Shown here: piece by piece, positions 7,759 to 16,022 of the stretch
Position numbering within the stretch: the first letter of the stretch is position 1
Layout: every line of letters begins with the position of its first letter
From: Myxococcota bacterium
GTDB taxonomy: Bacteria; Myxococcota_A; Bradymonadia; UBA7976; UBA1532
Length of the DNA: 64,000 nucleotides
Reading direction: 5' to 3'
Assembly (NCBI GenBank): GCA_963169045.1
Contig: CAUJDF010000035.1
Span: 1 to 64,000 of the forward strand
Position numbers and translations under genes: made by a program
Notes under the pieces: generated by a model
What the model was told of the DNA's origin: nothing
Seen by the model: only the letters and a program-made list of their open reading frames with translations
Databases searched by the model: none

Positions 7759-8433
7759 GTGCCGGTCGAATCGGAGGTCGAGCTCTACGGACCGGTGAAG
7801 GCCCTCCTCGAGCGCCAGGGCTTCGTGGTGAAGGGCGAGATCGGGGATTGCGACCTGGTCGCGGTGCGGGGCGACGAGGTGCCGGTGGTCGTCGAGCTGA
7901 AGCGCCGGTTCTCGCTCGAGCTGGTGCTGCAGGGCGTCGACCGCCTCTCGCTCACCGACGCCGTCTATCTGGCCGTCCCCGAGCCGGGTCGCCGCCGGTC
8001 GGGTATCTCACCGTACGATGGACTGGTCCATCGGCTGTGCAAGCGGCTCGGTGTGGGCCTGATGACGGTGGATCCGCGGGGCCCGGTGCAGATCCTGGTG
8101 GAGCCGGTGCCGTATCGGCCGCGTAAGGACCGACCGCGGCTCGCGAGACTGCTCGGAGAGCACCACCGGCGCGTGGGCGATCCGAACCGGGGCGGCTCGA
8201 CGCGGGTGCCGCTCGTCACGGCCTACCGGCAGGACGCCCTGCGCATCGCGCGTCTCCTGGGCGCCCGCGGCGAGGCGAGCGTGAAGGCGCTGCGGGGCGA
8301 GAGCGCCCCGAAGGACGTCGCCGCCATCCTGCAGCGTGATTACTATGGCTGGTTCGAACGCGTGGGTCGCGGCACCTATCGACTGACGCCGAAGGGCGAG
8401 CAGGCGCTGCGCGACTTCGCCCACGCGCTGTAG
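7759..8433 (+). CDS. DUF2161 family PD-(D/E)XK-like protein
   Basis: A 224-residue protein of the DUF2161 type. The N-terminal half contains a nuclease-like core: GEIGDCDLVAVRGDEVPVVVELKRRF (split as D52-like acid, then VELK about residues 47-50) followed by LELVLQGVDRL. This is the D...ExK arrangement of PD-(D/E)XK folds. The C-terminal part (about 165-224) looks like a winged helix (RIARLLGARGEASVKALRG...YGWFERVGRGTYRLTPKG). It may be a DNA-binding nuclease-related protein; the biological role is unknown. It starts at GTG 7759, six bases after the previous stop, so co-expression with the M15 peptidase is likely though no functional link is obvious. Confidence 0.7.
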   Translation: MPVESEVELYGPVKALLERQGFVVKGEIGDCDLVAVRGDEVPVVVELKRRFSLELVLQGVDRLSLTDAVYLAVPEPGRRRSGISPYDGLVHRLCKRLGVGLMTVDPRGPVQILVEPVPYRPRKDRPRLARLLGEHHRRVGDPNRGGSTRVPLVTAYRQDALRIARLLGARGEASVKALRGESAPKDVAAILQRDYYGWFERVGRGTYRLTPKGEQALRDFAHAL

Positions 8434-8440
8434 CGCGAGG

Positions 8441-8635
8441 TCAGTCCGCAGTCTCGCCGTGCTCCTCCGGGAAGCGGGCCGCGTCCGCGGAGGCGCCGAG
8501 CGGGATCGAGCTCCAGTAACGCTCCTCGGGGGGCGCGGGCGGCTCGCGGCGCGTGCGGGCGGCGGCGCGGACCTCCTCGGCGATCCGCTTCGGTGGCGTC
8601 TCGACGCCGTCTTCGGGATGTGTCTTCCGGGCCAT
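8441..8635 (-). CDS. Small hypothetical protein (64 aa)
   Basis: A short basic-then-acidic protein (MARKTHPEDGVETPPKR at the start, EEHGETAD at the end), without membrane segment or known motif. A strong AGGAGAG ribosome site 9 bp before the ATG at 8635 argues that it is translated. A longer open frame extends upstream but lacks such a site. It converges on the DUF2161 gene with 7 bp between stops. I do not recognise the family; similar short ERYW-containing proteins occur near methyltransferase genes only by impression, so no function is proposed. Confidence 0.55.
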   Translation of the reverse strand: MARKTHPEDGVETPPKRIAEEVRAAARTRREPPAPPEERYWSSIPLGASADAARFPEEHGETAD

Positions 8636-8731
8636 GGCATCCCTCTCCTGATGGTCCGATCCACCGAAGAGCAATGCACGTGCCAGACGGTGCCACGGGG
8701 CGCGGCCACCGGCCAGTGTGGACCCGCGGTA

Positions 8732-9880
8732 TCAGTCTGCGACGGCGGGCGTGGTGCGGTCGAAACGCACGAGCCATTCGATGTGCGGGCTCTGTGGGAA
8801 CTGGTCCACGCCCTCGACCACGACCGGCGCGTAGCCGAGCGCCGCGAGGCGGGCGGCGTCGGCGACGAGGCTGTCGGCGTGGCAGGCGACGTAGACGAGG
8901 TGCGGCGGCAGGACCTCGCGGGCGGCGAGCGCGTCGACGAAGCCGCGCAGGCCGGAGCGGGGGGGATCGGCGAGCACGGCGTCCGCCGCGTCGATCAGGG
9001 GTCCCAGGCCGGCGGCGCGGTGCACGTCCGCGGCGACGACGGCCACCGACACCCCCGCCTCCGCGGCGCTGCGCTCGAGGCCCGCGCGCGCCGTTCCGTC
9101 GAGCTCGAGCGCGGTGACCTCGGTCCCGGCGCCGGCCAGCGGAAGCGTGAGGTTGCCGTTGCCGGCGCCGAGCTCGAGGTACCGGCGGGCGCCGGTCGCG
9201 ACGCAGAGCGCGACGACGCGCTCGACGAGCAGCCGGTTGGCGGCGAGCGAGGGCTGGGAGAAGCCGCCGACCGGGCCGTAGAGGGGCACCGCGCGGTCGC
9301 CGATCCACGTGCGGAACCAGGGCCGCAGCGCGACGTCCTTGGAGAGGCGAAGGCGGCCGTCCTCGGCGTCGGCGTAGAGCGGCTTGCGGCGCTGGCCGAT
9401 CTCGACGACGACCCCCGCCGCGAGCAGCCGCCGCAGCCAGTCGCCCTCGTCCATCAGCGCCTTCACGTCGACGTTGGCGGCGTCGATCCACAGGCCGCGC
9501 ACGCCGTCGGGATCGACGCGCAGCCGCAGCGAGGCGCGGTCGATCGGCGGCGTATCGGCCCGCAACCATTGAAGAAACGCGCGGAGTGGCGCGCTGGCGG
9601 CCGGGCACGGGCCGACGTCGACCAGCGTCGCGTTCTCGACGTCCCACATCCCGAGCACCGGCAGGCCGTCCACCCGACGCCACGCGACGTCCATCCGGTC
9701 GCGCAGCCCGGCCTCGCCCGCCGAGGCGATCGGCGGGTCCGCGACCACGTCCGCCGGCAGGCCGGCGTCGCGCCACAGGCCGCGCAGGTGGGCGCGCTTC
9801 GCCTCGAGCTGTTCGTCGTAGGGCCGACCGATCCAGGGGCAGCCGCCGCAACGGCCGGCCACCCCGCAGTGCACGCTCAC
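8732..9880 (-). CDS. TrmA/RlmC/RlmD-type RNA m5U methyltransferase
   Basis: A 382-residue class I methyltransferase. The N-terminus carries the 4Fe-4S cysteines of this family (Cys5, Cys11, Cys14 in GVAGRCGGCPW, with a fourth in VDVGPCPA, about 93). Then come GFSQPS (the FxQ element that binds the target), ELGAGNGNLTLPL (SAM motif I), LADPPRSGL and VYVACHADSL, which holds the catalytic Cys. The usual C-N/D-P after the nucleophile is replaced by CHA. It should methylate C5 of a uridine in rRNA or tRNA; the target cannot be decided. There is no TRAM domain and the protein is shorter than RlmD. The start is GTG 9880 (or GTG 9874). Confidence 0.85.
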   Translation of the reverse strand: MSVHCGVAGRCGGCPWIGRPYDEQLEAKRAHLRGLWRDAGLPADVVADPPIASAGEAGLRDRMDVAWRRVDGLPVLGMWDVENATLVDVGPCPAASAPLRAFLQWLRADTPPIDRASLRLRVDPDGVRGLWIDAANVDVKALMDEGDWLRRLLAAGVVVEIGQRRKPLYADAEDGRLRLSKDVALRPWFRTWIGDRAVPLYGPVGGFSQPSLAANRLLVERVVALCVATGARRYLELGAGNGNLTLPLAGAGTEVTALELDGTARAGLERSAAEAGVSVAVVAADVHRAAGLGPLIDAADAVLADPPRSGLRGFVDALAAREVLPPHLVYVACHADSLVADAARLAALGYAPVVVEGVDQFPQSPHIEWLVRFDRTTPAVAD

Positions 9881-9923
9881 GTTCCGCTCCGCGTCCGAGG
9901 GGGCGCGCAGCGTAGCGCGGGTC

Positions 9924-10982
9924 TCAGGCGCGCGCCTCCACGACGAGGTTGAACGGCGTGTCGGCGGTCGGGTGGATGCCGCGGAAGCCCGCCTCCCGCA
10001 GCACCTCGGAGAGGCGGCGCGGGCCCGCCTGGGCGCCGAGCGCCAGGCCCACCTCCTGGGACTTCGAGTTGGGCGTGCAGATGGCGGTCGAGGCCGCGTA
10101 GAACAGCCGCCCCACCGGGTTCAGGTTGTCCTCGAGCCGGTCGCCGGCGTGCGGCTCGACGAGCAAGAGGCGGCCGTCCTTCGCGAGCACGTCGTGGGCG
10201 TGCCGGGCGGCGCCGACCGGGTCCCCGAAGTCGTGGAAGGCATCCATGAAGCAGACGAGGTCGTACGGCCCGCCGGCGAACGACTTCGCATCGGCGACGC
10301 CGAACACGACGCGATCGGCGACGCCCGCCGCCTCCGCCCGCTCCCGCGCCGTCCGGACGGACGCCTCGTGGTAGTCGAAGCCGAAGAACCGGGACTTCGG
10401 CCACCTCTCGGCCATGGCGATGGTGGACGCGCCGTGGCCGCAGCCGATGTCGGCGACCTTCGCCCCGCGCTCGAGCCGCGCCACCATGCCGTCCATCGCC
10501 GGGATCCACTCGCCCACGAGGTGCTGCCGGTAGCCGGGCCGGAAGAACGCCTCCGTCCCCGCGAACAGACGCGGGGCATGCTCGTGCCAGCCGATGCCGC
10601 GTCCGGTGCGGAACGCGTCGACCAGCTTGTCCTCGTCGAGCCACGCCGACGACGCCACGTCGAAGGCAGGCGGCAAGAAGACCGGGCTGTCGGGGTTCGC
10701 CAGCACGACGGCGTGTTCGGGCGGCATCGTGTAGGTGTCGCGCGCCGGATCATGCGTGAGGTAGCCGCCAGCCGTCTGGTTGTTGAGCCACTCGCGGACG
10801 TAGCGCGGGTCGGTGCCCGTCCGCCGCGCGAGGTCCTCGGCGGTCACGGGCCGCCCGTCGGCGAGCGCCGTATAGAGCCCGAGCTTGTGGCCGACGTTGA
10901 CGAGCACGCCCGAGAATGCGGCGGCCAGATCGGCGACGACGCGGTGGGCGAACGCCTCCACGCGAGTGGAATCGGGAGTCAT
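9924..10982 (-). CDS. Winged-helix class I SAM-dependent methyltransferase (Rv2258c-like)
   Basis: A 352-residue protein with an N-terminal winged-helix segment (about 1-85: HKLGLYTALADGRPVTAEDLA, YVREWLNNQTAGGYL) of the kind used for dimerisation in O-methyltransferases. A Rossmann methyltransferase domain follows, with KVADIGCGHGASTIAMA as motif I (about 165-185), FFGFDYH, DLVCFMDAFHDFGD and GRLLLVEP. It closely follows the pattern of mycobacterial Rv2258c. A small-molecule acceptor is likely but unknown. A strong GAAAGGAG site precedes ATG 10982. It is divergent from the gene at 11066. Confidence 0.85.
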   Translation of the reverse strand: MTPDSTRVEAFAHRVVADLAAAFSGVLVNVGHKLGLYTALADGRPVTAEDLARRTGTDPRYVREWLNNQTAGGYLTHDPARDTYTMPPEHAVVLANPDSPVFLPPAFDVASSAWLDEDKLVDAFRTGRGIGWHEHAPRLFAGTEAFFRPGYRQHLVGEWIPAMDGMVARLERGAKVADIGCGHGASTIAMAERWPKSRFFGFDYHEASVRTARERAEAAGVADRVVFGVADAKSFAGGPYDLVCFMDAFHDFGDPVGAARHAHDVLAKDGRLLLVEPHAGDRLEDNLNPVGRLFYAASTAICTPNSKSQEVGLALGAQAGPRRLSEVLREAGFRGIHPTADTPFNLVVEARA

Positions 10983-11065
10983 GGCTGTCTCCTTTCAATG
11001 AGTGGATGCTCCGCGCCCGACGGACGGCGCCGCGGCGTCAGAGGGCGCTCCGGCATCTGAACGTC

Positions 11066-11725
11066 ATGTCCGAAGAGAAGCCCCGTGGCGGCCTGCTGGC
11101 CGTGGTCGAGCGGTCCCGCGCCCTGCTCGAGCGCTCGGAGGGCGGCGGCCTCGCGAAGGGCCTGTCGCGCCTGCTGACGGGCTCGTTCGGCGCGGCGTTC
11201 GAGCTCGCGTTCGGCGCGGCCTTCGTCGACGTGTCGCAGAAGCGCATCCGCATCTTCCTCGACGAGCTCGGCTACGGGGCCACGCCGCCGTCGTCGCTGC
11301 TCGGCGACGAGGACTTCGTGCATGCGTTCTTCGGGGCCCTCAAGGCGGCGGGCGCGACGCGGCGCCCGGCCCACATCCGCCTGTTCGCGCGCCTCGTGGC
11401 GAGCGCGTTCGAGGGCGAGCGCTTCCGCTGGACCGACGCCGACGACGACCTGCTGTCGACGCTCGCCGGCCTCACGCAGCGCGAGCTCCTGCTCCTCGCC
11501 GCGCTCGACCGGCACGGCGCGGACGCCCTCGATCGCGCTGCCGCCGCCCTGGGCGCCGACGAGGACGAGGTGCGCACGATGCTCGCGCGCCTCGAGCGCA
11601 CCGGCTGCTGGCGCCCGGGGACGGGATTCACCAATCGGTTCGCCGAGTTGCGGGAACGGGTGCGCCTCGACCTCGACGAGATGGCCGCCGACGTCGACTC
11701 GCCCCCGCGCCGCCGCCTCCGTTAG
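11066..11725 (+). CDS. Hypothetical helical protein
   Basis: A 219-residue soluble, mainly helical protein with no motif I can name. Features: a Ser/Leu/Glu-rich first helix, a Gly/Ala/Phe-rich segment (GSFGAAFELAFGAAF, about 35-49), a central helical region (FVHAFFGALKAAG, RLFARLVASAFEG), and a region resembling a small winged helix (LTQRELLLLAALDRHG... EVRTMLARLERTGCW). The tail is Arg-rich. The ATG at 11066 is the first with a plausible reading frame; no strong ribosome site is visible, so the start is uncertain. It is followed 10 bp later by a membrane protein gene. Confidence 0.55.
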   Translation: MSEEKPRGGLLAVVERSRALLERSEGGGLAKGLSRLLTGSFGAAFELAFGAAFVDVSQKRIRIFLDELGYGATPPSSLLGDEDFVHAFFGALKAAGATRRPAHIRLFARLVASAFEGERFRWTDADDDLLSTLAGLTQRELLLLAALDRHGADALDRAAAALGADEDEVRTMLARLERTGCWRPGTGFTNRFAELRERVRLDLDEMAADVDSPPRRRLR

Positions 11726-11735
11726 TCTCGGGGTC

Positions 11736-12341
11736 GTGATCCGGCGACTCCTCCTCCTGTGGGCCGCGCTCGCGCTGTACTTCGGCTTCCGGCTCGCGCC
11801 GGACGTGTGGACGCCGCTCTACCGGCACCCCGCCTACGCCGCCTATCTGTGGTCGCTGCCGCTCGCGGTGGGCGCGCTGGCCTGGGTGGCGCTGCGGGGC
11901 CTCGCGGCGGCGTACGGTGGGACGCAGCCGCGGGGGCAGGCGCTCGGGCGCGCCCTCGGGGCGGCCGGCGGGCTCGCGGTCTTCGCGGCGACGATCGCCC
12001 TCGGCGCGTGGACCACACGCGGCCTGCCGCTGGGATCGCACGCGGAGGCCTTCCGATCGGAGCGCTGGCGCGAGGCGGGCAGCCGCCGGAGCCTGCGCGA
12101 CCTGACGCCGCGGCAGAAGATGGTCGGCGACCTGGTGCGGCGCGTGCTGCCCGGGCGCGGCCGCGCCGACATCGTCGCGCTGCTGGGCGAGGCGGGCGAC
12201 GCGTTGCAGGGGGGCAGCGACGGGCAGCTCGTCTTCCACCTCGGCGCGAAGCGCGGCCCGCTCGCCCCCGACGACGAGTGGCTGGTCATCGAGCTGGACG
12301 AGGCCGATCGCTTCGCCGGCGCCCGCATTCACGGGAACTGA
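11736..12341 (+). CDS. Hypothetical membrane protein
   Basis: A 201-residue protein starting at GTG. It has three likely membrane helices in the first 95 residues (RLLLLWAALALYFGF, a YLWSLPLAVGALAWVAL region and an AAGGLAVFAATIALGAW region), then a soluble C-terminal domain. That domain resembles a small SmpA/BamE-like or outer-membrane-associated domain only in layout (LTPRQKMVGDLVRRVLPG... HLGAKRG... DEWLVIELDEADRFAGARI). No family name is assigned. TAGTCT lies 7 nt before the GTG, but its TAG is also the stop codon of the preceding gene, so it is weak promoter evidence. Confidence 0.55.
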   Translation: MIRRLLLLWAALALYFGFRLAPDVWTPLYRHPAYAAYLWSLPLAVGALAWVALRGLAAAYGGTQPRGQALGRALGAAGGLAVFAATIALGAWTTRGLPLGSHAEAFRSERWREAGSRRSLRDLTPRQKMVGDLVRRVLPGRGRADIVALLGEAGDALQGGSDGQLVFHLGAKRGPLAPDDEWLVIELDEADRFAGARIHGN

Positions 12342-12356
12342 TCTCGACGCTATCCT
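12328..12356 (+). promoter_or_regulatory. Sigma70-like promoter before the YceI gene
   Basis: TTCACG (12328-12333) and TATCCT (12351-12356) are separated by 17 bp, each matching the consensus at four positions. They overlap the end of the preceding membrane protein gene and would start transcription about 37 bp before the YceI ATG, which has a GAGGAG ribosome site. Confidence 0.4.
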
Positions 12357-12399
12357 CCCCGCCCACCGGACCACCCTTCGACCCGAGGAGCCGCCGCCG

Positions 12400-13050
12400 A
12401 TGATCCGTACGTTCGCGCTCGCCGCGCTCTGCGCCGCCCCGCTCGCCGCCTGCAGCAAGGACCCCGCGGCCGACAAGCCCCGCGCCCAGGTCACGGCGCC
12501 GGCCTCCGCCGCCCCCGCGCCGGCGACGGCGCCGCCCACCGCGACCGCCGAGGCGCTGCGCATCGCGCCCGAGACGTCGAAGATCGGCTTCGTCGGGAGC
12601 AAGGTGACCGCCAGCCACGAGGGCGTGTTCACGAAGTTCGACGGCGCGATCGACCTCGTCGACGGCCGGCCCGAGGTCAGCCGCGTGCGCGTCGACATCG
12701 AGACCGCCTCGGTGACGATCGACCCGCCCAAGCTGCTCGATCACCTCAAGTCCCCGGACTTCTTCGGCGTCGAGCAGTTCCCGAAGGCGAGCTTCGCCTC
12801 GACGGGCATCACCATGGGCGGTCCCGAAGGCGCCACCCACACGGTGACCGGCGACTTCGAGCTGCACGGCGTCAAGAAGCAGATCAGCTTCCCCGCGAGC
12901 ATCACCGTCGACGCCGCGACCGTGTCGGCGCGCGCCGAATTCGCCATCAATCGCAAGGACTTCGGCATCGTGTACCCCGGCATGGCCGACGACCTCATCC
13001 GCGACGACGTGGTCATCAAGCTGGACATCCGGGCCCCGCGCGGCAAGTAA
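12400..13050 (+). CDS. YceI family lipoprotein
   Basis: A 216-residue exported protein. A signal peptide ends in the lipobox LAAC (Cys18), followed by an Ala/Pro-rich linker and a YceI lipocalin-like barrel from about residue 50: TSKIGFVGSKVTASHEGVF, then VRVDIETASVTIDPPKLLDHLKS, FFGVEQFPKASFAST, VTGDFELHGVKKQISFPA and INRKDFGIVYPGM. YceI proteins bind amphiphiles such as polyisoprenoids, and some are induced by base or osmotic stress. It would be anchored in a membrane facing the periplasm. A GAGGAG site sits 9 bp before the ATG. Confidence 0.9.
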   Translation: MIRTFALAALCAAPLAACSKDPAADKPRAQVTAPASAAPAPATAPPTATAEALRIAPETSKIGFVGSKVTASHEGVFTKFDGAIDLVDGRPEVSRVRVDIETASVTIDPPKLLDHLKSPDFFGVEQFPKASFASTGITMGGPEGATHTVTGDFELHGVKKQISFPASITVDAATVSARAEFAINRKDFGIVYPGMADDLIRDDVVIKLDIRAPRGK

Positions 13051-13080
13051 TCGCGGCCGACCTCCGTGGGAGGGGGAGCG

Positions 13081-14919
13081 ATGGCGGCGGGAGGGGAGCG
13101 ATGGTGGGCGCGCGTGCCCGGCAGCTTCTGGCTGTTGGCGGCGGTGGCGGCGCTCACCACGGGCAAGCTGCACGTCGCGCTGCGGCTGGCCGGCCTCGAG
13201 CCGTACGCGTGGCCGCACCTCGTCAACGGCGGGGCCGCGCTGGCGCTGTTCGCGTGGGCTGCCTGTGTCTCCGCCTCCCGACAGATCCCGTTGTATCTGT
13301 TGCTCGGCCTGCCGCTGACGGCGGTCGCTTATGCGGACGTGCTCTACTTCCGCCAGTTCGGCGATCTGTTGTCGGCGGCGACGGTGCGGTTCGCCGGGCA
13401 GGCCGGCAGCGTGGTCGGGGCGGCGGCGGCGCTCGTGCGCCCCGCCGATCTGTGGCTCTGGATCGACGTGCCGCTCCTGCTGCTCCTGTGGGCGACGGTG
13501 GGCCGGCGGGTGCGGTGGCGGCCGGTACCGGCGCGGCGCGCGGCGGCGCTGTCCGTGGCCGGCGCGGGTGTCGTGTGCGCCTTCATCGCGCTCGATCCCG
13601 GCCTCGAGCGCCTGTATCACGGCCATACGATGATGGCGCGGCGCGCCGGCCTCGTGGCCTACCATGCCATGGACCTCGGGTCCTACTTCACGCGTCTGTC
13701 GCGGCGCCTGTCCTCGTCGGAGGCCGAGACGCGGGAGGTGCGTGACTGGTTCGCCGCGCGGCCGGCGCCTCCCGCCGCGCCGACGTTCGGGGTCGCCGCC
13801 GGCCGCAACCTCGTCGTGCTGCAGGTCGAGTCGCTCCATGCCTTCGCGGTGGGGCTGACCATCGACGGCCGCGAGGTGACGCCGCACCTGAACCGGCTGC
13901 GGCGCGAGAGCCTCTACTTCTCGAACCTGTACACGCAGATCGGGCAGGGGGTGACCGCCGACGCCGACCTGCTCGTCAACTGCTCGCTGTATCCCTCGGC
14001 GACGGGCGCGGTCTATTACGACTACGCCGAGAACGCGTACCGCTGCCTGCCGACGCTCCTGCGCGAGAACGGCTACCGCGCGTCGCACGCCTTCCAGGGC
14101 ATCCGGCCCGACTACTGGAACTACGCCGCGATGTATCCGCGCGTCGGCTTCGACCGCTTCCACAGCGAGCAGGACTACGATCGCAGCGACGAGATCTTCC
14201 TCGGCGTGTCGGACGCGTCGTTCCTGCGGCAGTCGGTCGGCAAGCTCGCGGCGCTGCCCGAGCCGTTCCATGCCTTCCTCGTCACGCTGACGAGCCACAC
14301 GCCCTACGAGCACGCGCCCAAGGTGTTCGACGCCGGGCCCTACGAGGGCACGGACGTCGGGCGCTACCTCAACGCGGTGCACTACACCGACGGGGCGATC
14401 GGCGAATTCATCGAAAATCTGCGGGGTTCAGGGTCGCTTGACCGCTCGGTGCTCGCCGTCTACGGCGATCACATGGGCCTGTGGCACGAGGCGACCGGGC
14501 TGCGCGAGCTGTTCGCGGAGGTGCCGCCGTCCGACGAGGCGGGCTGGTGGCGCATCGTGCGGCGGGTGCCGCTGTTCGTGCGCCTGCCGGGGGCGCAGCT
14601 CGCGGGGGAGCGGACGGAGGCCGCAGGGCAGGTGGACGTGGCGCCGACGCTGGCGGGGCTGCTGGGCGTGCGCCCCGCCGACGCGTTCCTGATGGGGCGC
14701 GACCTCCTGGCCGAGCCGCGCGGGCCGGTGGCGTTCGCCGACGGCTCGGCGCTCGACGACGGGCGGCTGTGGGTCGCCGAGGGGCGGTGCTACGGCGCCG
14801 CGCGGTGCGACGACCTCGCCGCCTGGGCGGCGGAGCGGCTGCGCGTCTCGAGGACGATCGTCGAGCGCGACCTCGTCGGCCGGCTGCGTGAAGGAGACCG
14901 CGTCGCGGCCCGTCCGTAA
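13081..14919 (+). CDS. LtaS-like sulfatase-family membrane phosphotransferase
   Basis: A 612-residue protein with about five N-terminal membrane helices (residues 15-175) and a periplasmic sulfatase-fold domain from about 240. Active-site elements match the lipoteichoic acid synthase / OpgB group: VVLQVES (metal ligand Glu250), GQGVTADADLLVN (nucleophile Thr292), and AVYGDHMGLWHE with the Asp-His metal pair. Such enzymes move glycerolphosphate, phosphoethanolamine or similar groups onto glycans or lipids. In a Gram-negative host the likely target is an envelope glycan, not lipoteichoic acid. The start ATG 13081 follows GGGAGGGGGAG. Confidence 0.85.
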   Translation: MAAGGERWWARVPGSFWLLAAVAALTTGKLHVALRLAGLEPYAWPHLVNGGAALALFAWAACVSASRQIPLYLLLGLPLTAVAYADVLYFRQFGDLLSAATVRFAGQAGSVVGAAAALVRPADLWLWIDVPLLLLLWATVGRRVRWRPVPARRAAALSVAGAGVVCAFIALDPGLERLYHGHTMMARRAGLVAYHAMDLGSYFTRLSRRLSSSEAETREVRDWFAARPAPPAAPTFGVAAGRNLVVLQVESLHAFAVGLTIDGREVTPHLNRLRRESLYFSNLYTQIGQGVTADADLLVNCSLYPSATGAVYYDYAENAYRCLPTLLRENGYRASHAFQGIRPDYWNYAAMYPRVGFDRFHSEQDYDRSDEIFLGVSDASFLRQSVGKLAALPEPFHAFLVTLTSHTPYEHAPKVFDAGPYEGTDVGRYLNAVHYTDGAIGEFIENLRGSGSLDRSVLAVYGDHMGLWHEATGLRELFAEVPPSDEAGWWRIVRRVPLFVRLPGAQLAGERTEAAGQVDVAPTLAGLLGVRPADAFLMGRDLLAEPRGPVAFADGSALDDGRLWVAEGRCYGAARCDDLAAWAAERLRVSRTIVERDLVGRLREGDRVAARP

Positions 14920-14938
14920 CCTCGGCCGGACGTGATCG

Positions 14939-14966
14939 TTGCGTGTTCGGGTCCGGCCGGCATAAG
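14939..14966 (+). promoter_or_regulatory. Possible promoter of the TRAP transporter operon
   Basis: TTGCGT (14939-14944) and CATAAG (14961-14966) are spaced by 16 bp in the 71-bp gap before dctP. This would give a short leader containing the GGAGG ribosome site. The -10 match is only four of six. Confidence 0.35.
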
Positions 14967-14990
14967 TTCACCCGAATCGAGGAGGCTGGA

Positions 14991-16019
14991 ATGTTGCAGT
15001 CGGTCCGCACTCTTGCGTCGTTCCTCACCGCGTTCGCGCTCGTCCTGGGGGCCGGCGCCGCGTCGGCCCAGGACAAGATCCAGATGAAGATCGCGACCGT
15101 GGCGCCCGACAACACGCCGTGGTCCGAGCTGCTCAAGCGTTACAAGAAGGCCGTCGAGGAGAAGTCCGGCGGCCGCATCGAGGTGAAGGTCTTCCTCGGC
15201 GGCGTGCTCGGCGACGAGAACGAGACCGTCCTCAAGTGCCAGCGCAACCAGGTCCAGGCGGTCGGCGCGTCGACGGGCGCGGTGGCCTCGAAGGTGCCCG
15301 AGATCAACGTCATCGAGGTGCCCTACCTCTTCCGCTCGGCCGAAGAGGCGGACCACGTCATCGACAACGTGCTCACCGAGCCGCTCGGGCCGATCTTCCA
15401 GAAGTACGGGCTGGTGCTCGGCTTCTGGAGCGAGAACGGCTTCCGGCAGTTCGGCAGCAGCAAGAAGCTCATCAAGGCGCCCGGCGATCTCACCGGCTTG
15501 AAGATGCGCTCGCAGGAGTCGCCCATCCACCTCGAGATGTGGAAGGCCTTCGGCGCCCAGCCTTCCCCGATCCCGACCACCGAAGTGCTCACCGCGCTCC
15601 AGACGGGCACGGTCGACGGCTTCGACCAGGCCACGCTCTTCACGATCGCGGCCAGCTGGCACAAGACGATCAAGTACTACGCCGTCTCCGATCACATGTA
15701 TCAGCCGGCGGTGATCGCCTTCAGCGCCGAATGGTTCAAGACGGTGCCGCCCGATCTGCAGAAGATCCTGCTGGACGAGGGCCGCGCCCTGCAGGCGAAG
15801 GGCCGCAAGGCGGTGCGCAAGATCCTGCCGGACCTGCTCGCGATCATGAAGCAGAGCGGCGTCGAGGTGTACGAGCTCACGGCGGCGGAGAAGCAGGCGC
15901 TCGAGGTGGCGTCCAAGCCGGTGCGCGATTACGTGCGCGCCGGCAGCGACGCCGAGGCGAAGCGGCTGCTGGACCTGGTCGAGAAGGCGGTCGCCGACTA
16001 CCGCGCCGGCAAGAAGTAG
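14991..16019 (+). CDS. dctP: TRAP transporter substrate-binding protein DctP
   Basis: A 342-residue periplasmic solute-binding protein. The signal peptide ends at ASA-Q (about residue 26). The mature part has the DctP fold: KIATVAPDNTPWSELLKRYKK, EEKSGGRIEVKVFLGGVLGDE, then LTGLKMRSQESPIHLEMWKAFGAQP. In most TRAP binding proteins this region holds the Arg that contacts the substrate carboxylate; LKMRSQE supplies an Arg here. Further on are TVDGFDQ and IKYYAVSDH. It would bring an organic acid to the permease; the exact ligand cannot be read. A GGAGG site precedes the ATG. dctQ follows three bases after the stop. Confidence 0.9.
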   Translation: MLQSVRTLASFLTAFALVLGAGAASAQDKIQMKIATVAPDNTPWSELLKRYKKAVEEKSGGRIEVKVFLGGVLGDENETVLKCQRNQVQAVGASTGAVASKVPEINVIEVPYLFRSAEEADHVIDNVLTEPLGPIFQKYGLVLGFWSENGFRQFGSSKKLIKAPGDLTGLKMRSQESPIHLEMWKAFGAQPSPIPTTEVLTALQTGTVDGFDQATLFTIAASWHKTIKYYAVSDHMYQPAVIAFSAEWFKTVPPDLQKILLDEGRALQAKGRKAVRKILPDLLAIMKQSGVEVYELTAAEKQALEVASKPVRDYVRAGSDAEAKRLLDLVEKAVADYRAGKK

Positions 16020-16022
16020 GAC

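Noticed and set aside
11723-11728. TAGTCT before the membrane protein at 11736 as another start-proximal -10 box
   Set aside because: Its TAG is the stop codon of the previous gene, so the match has another explanation; not counted among the main cases.
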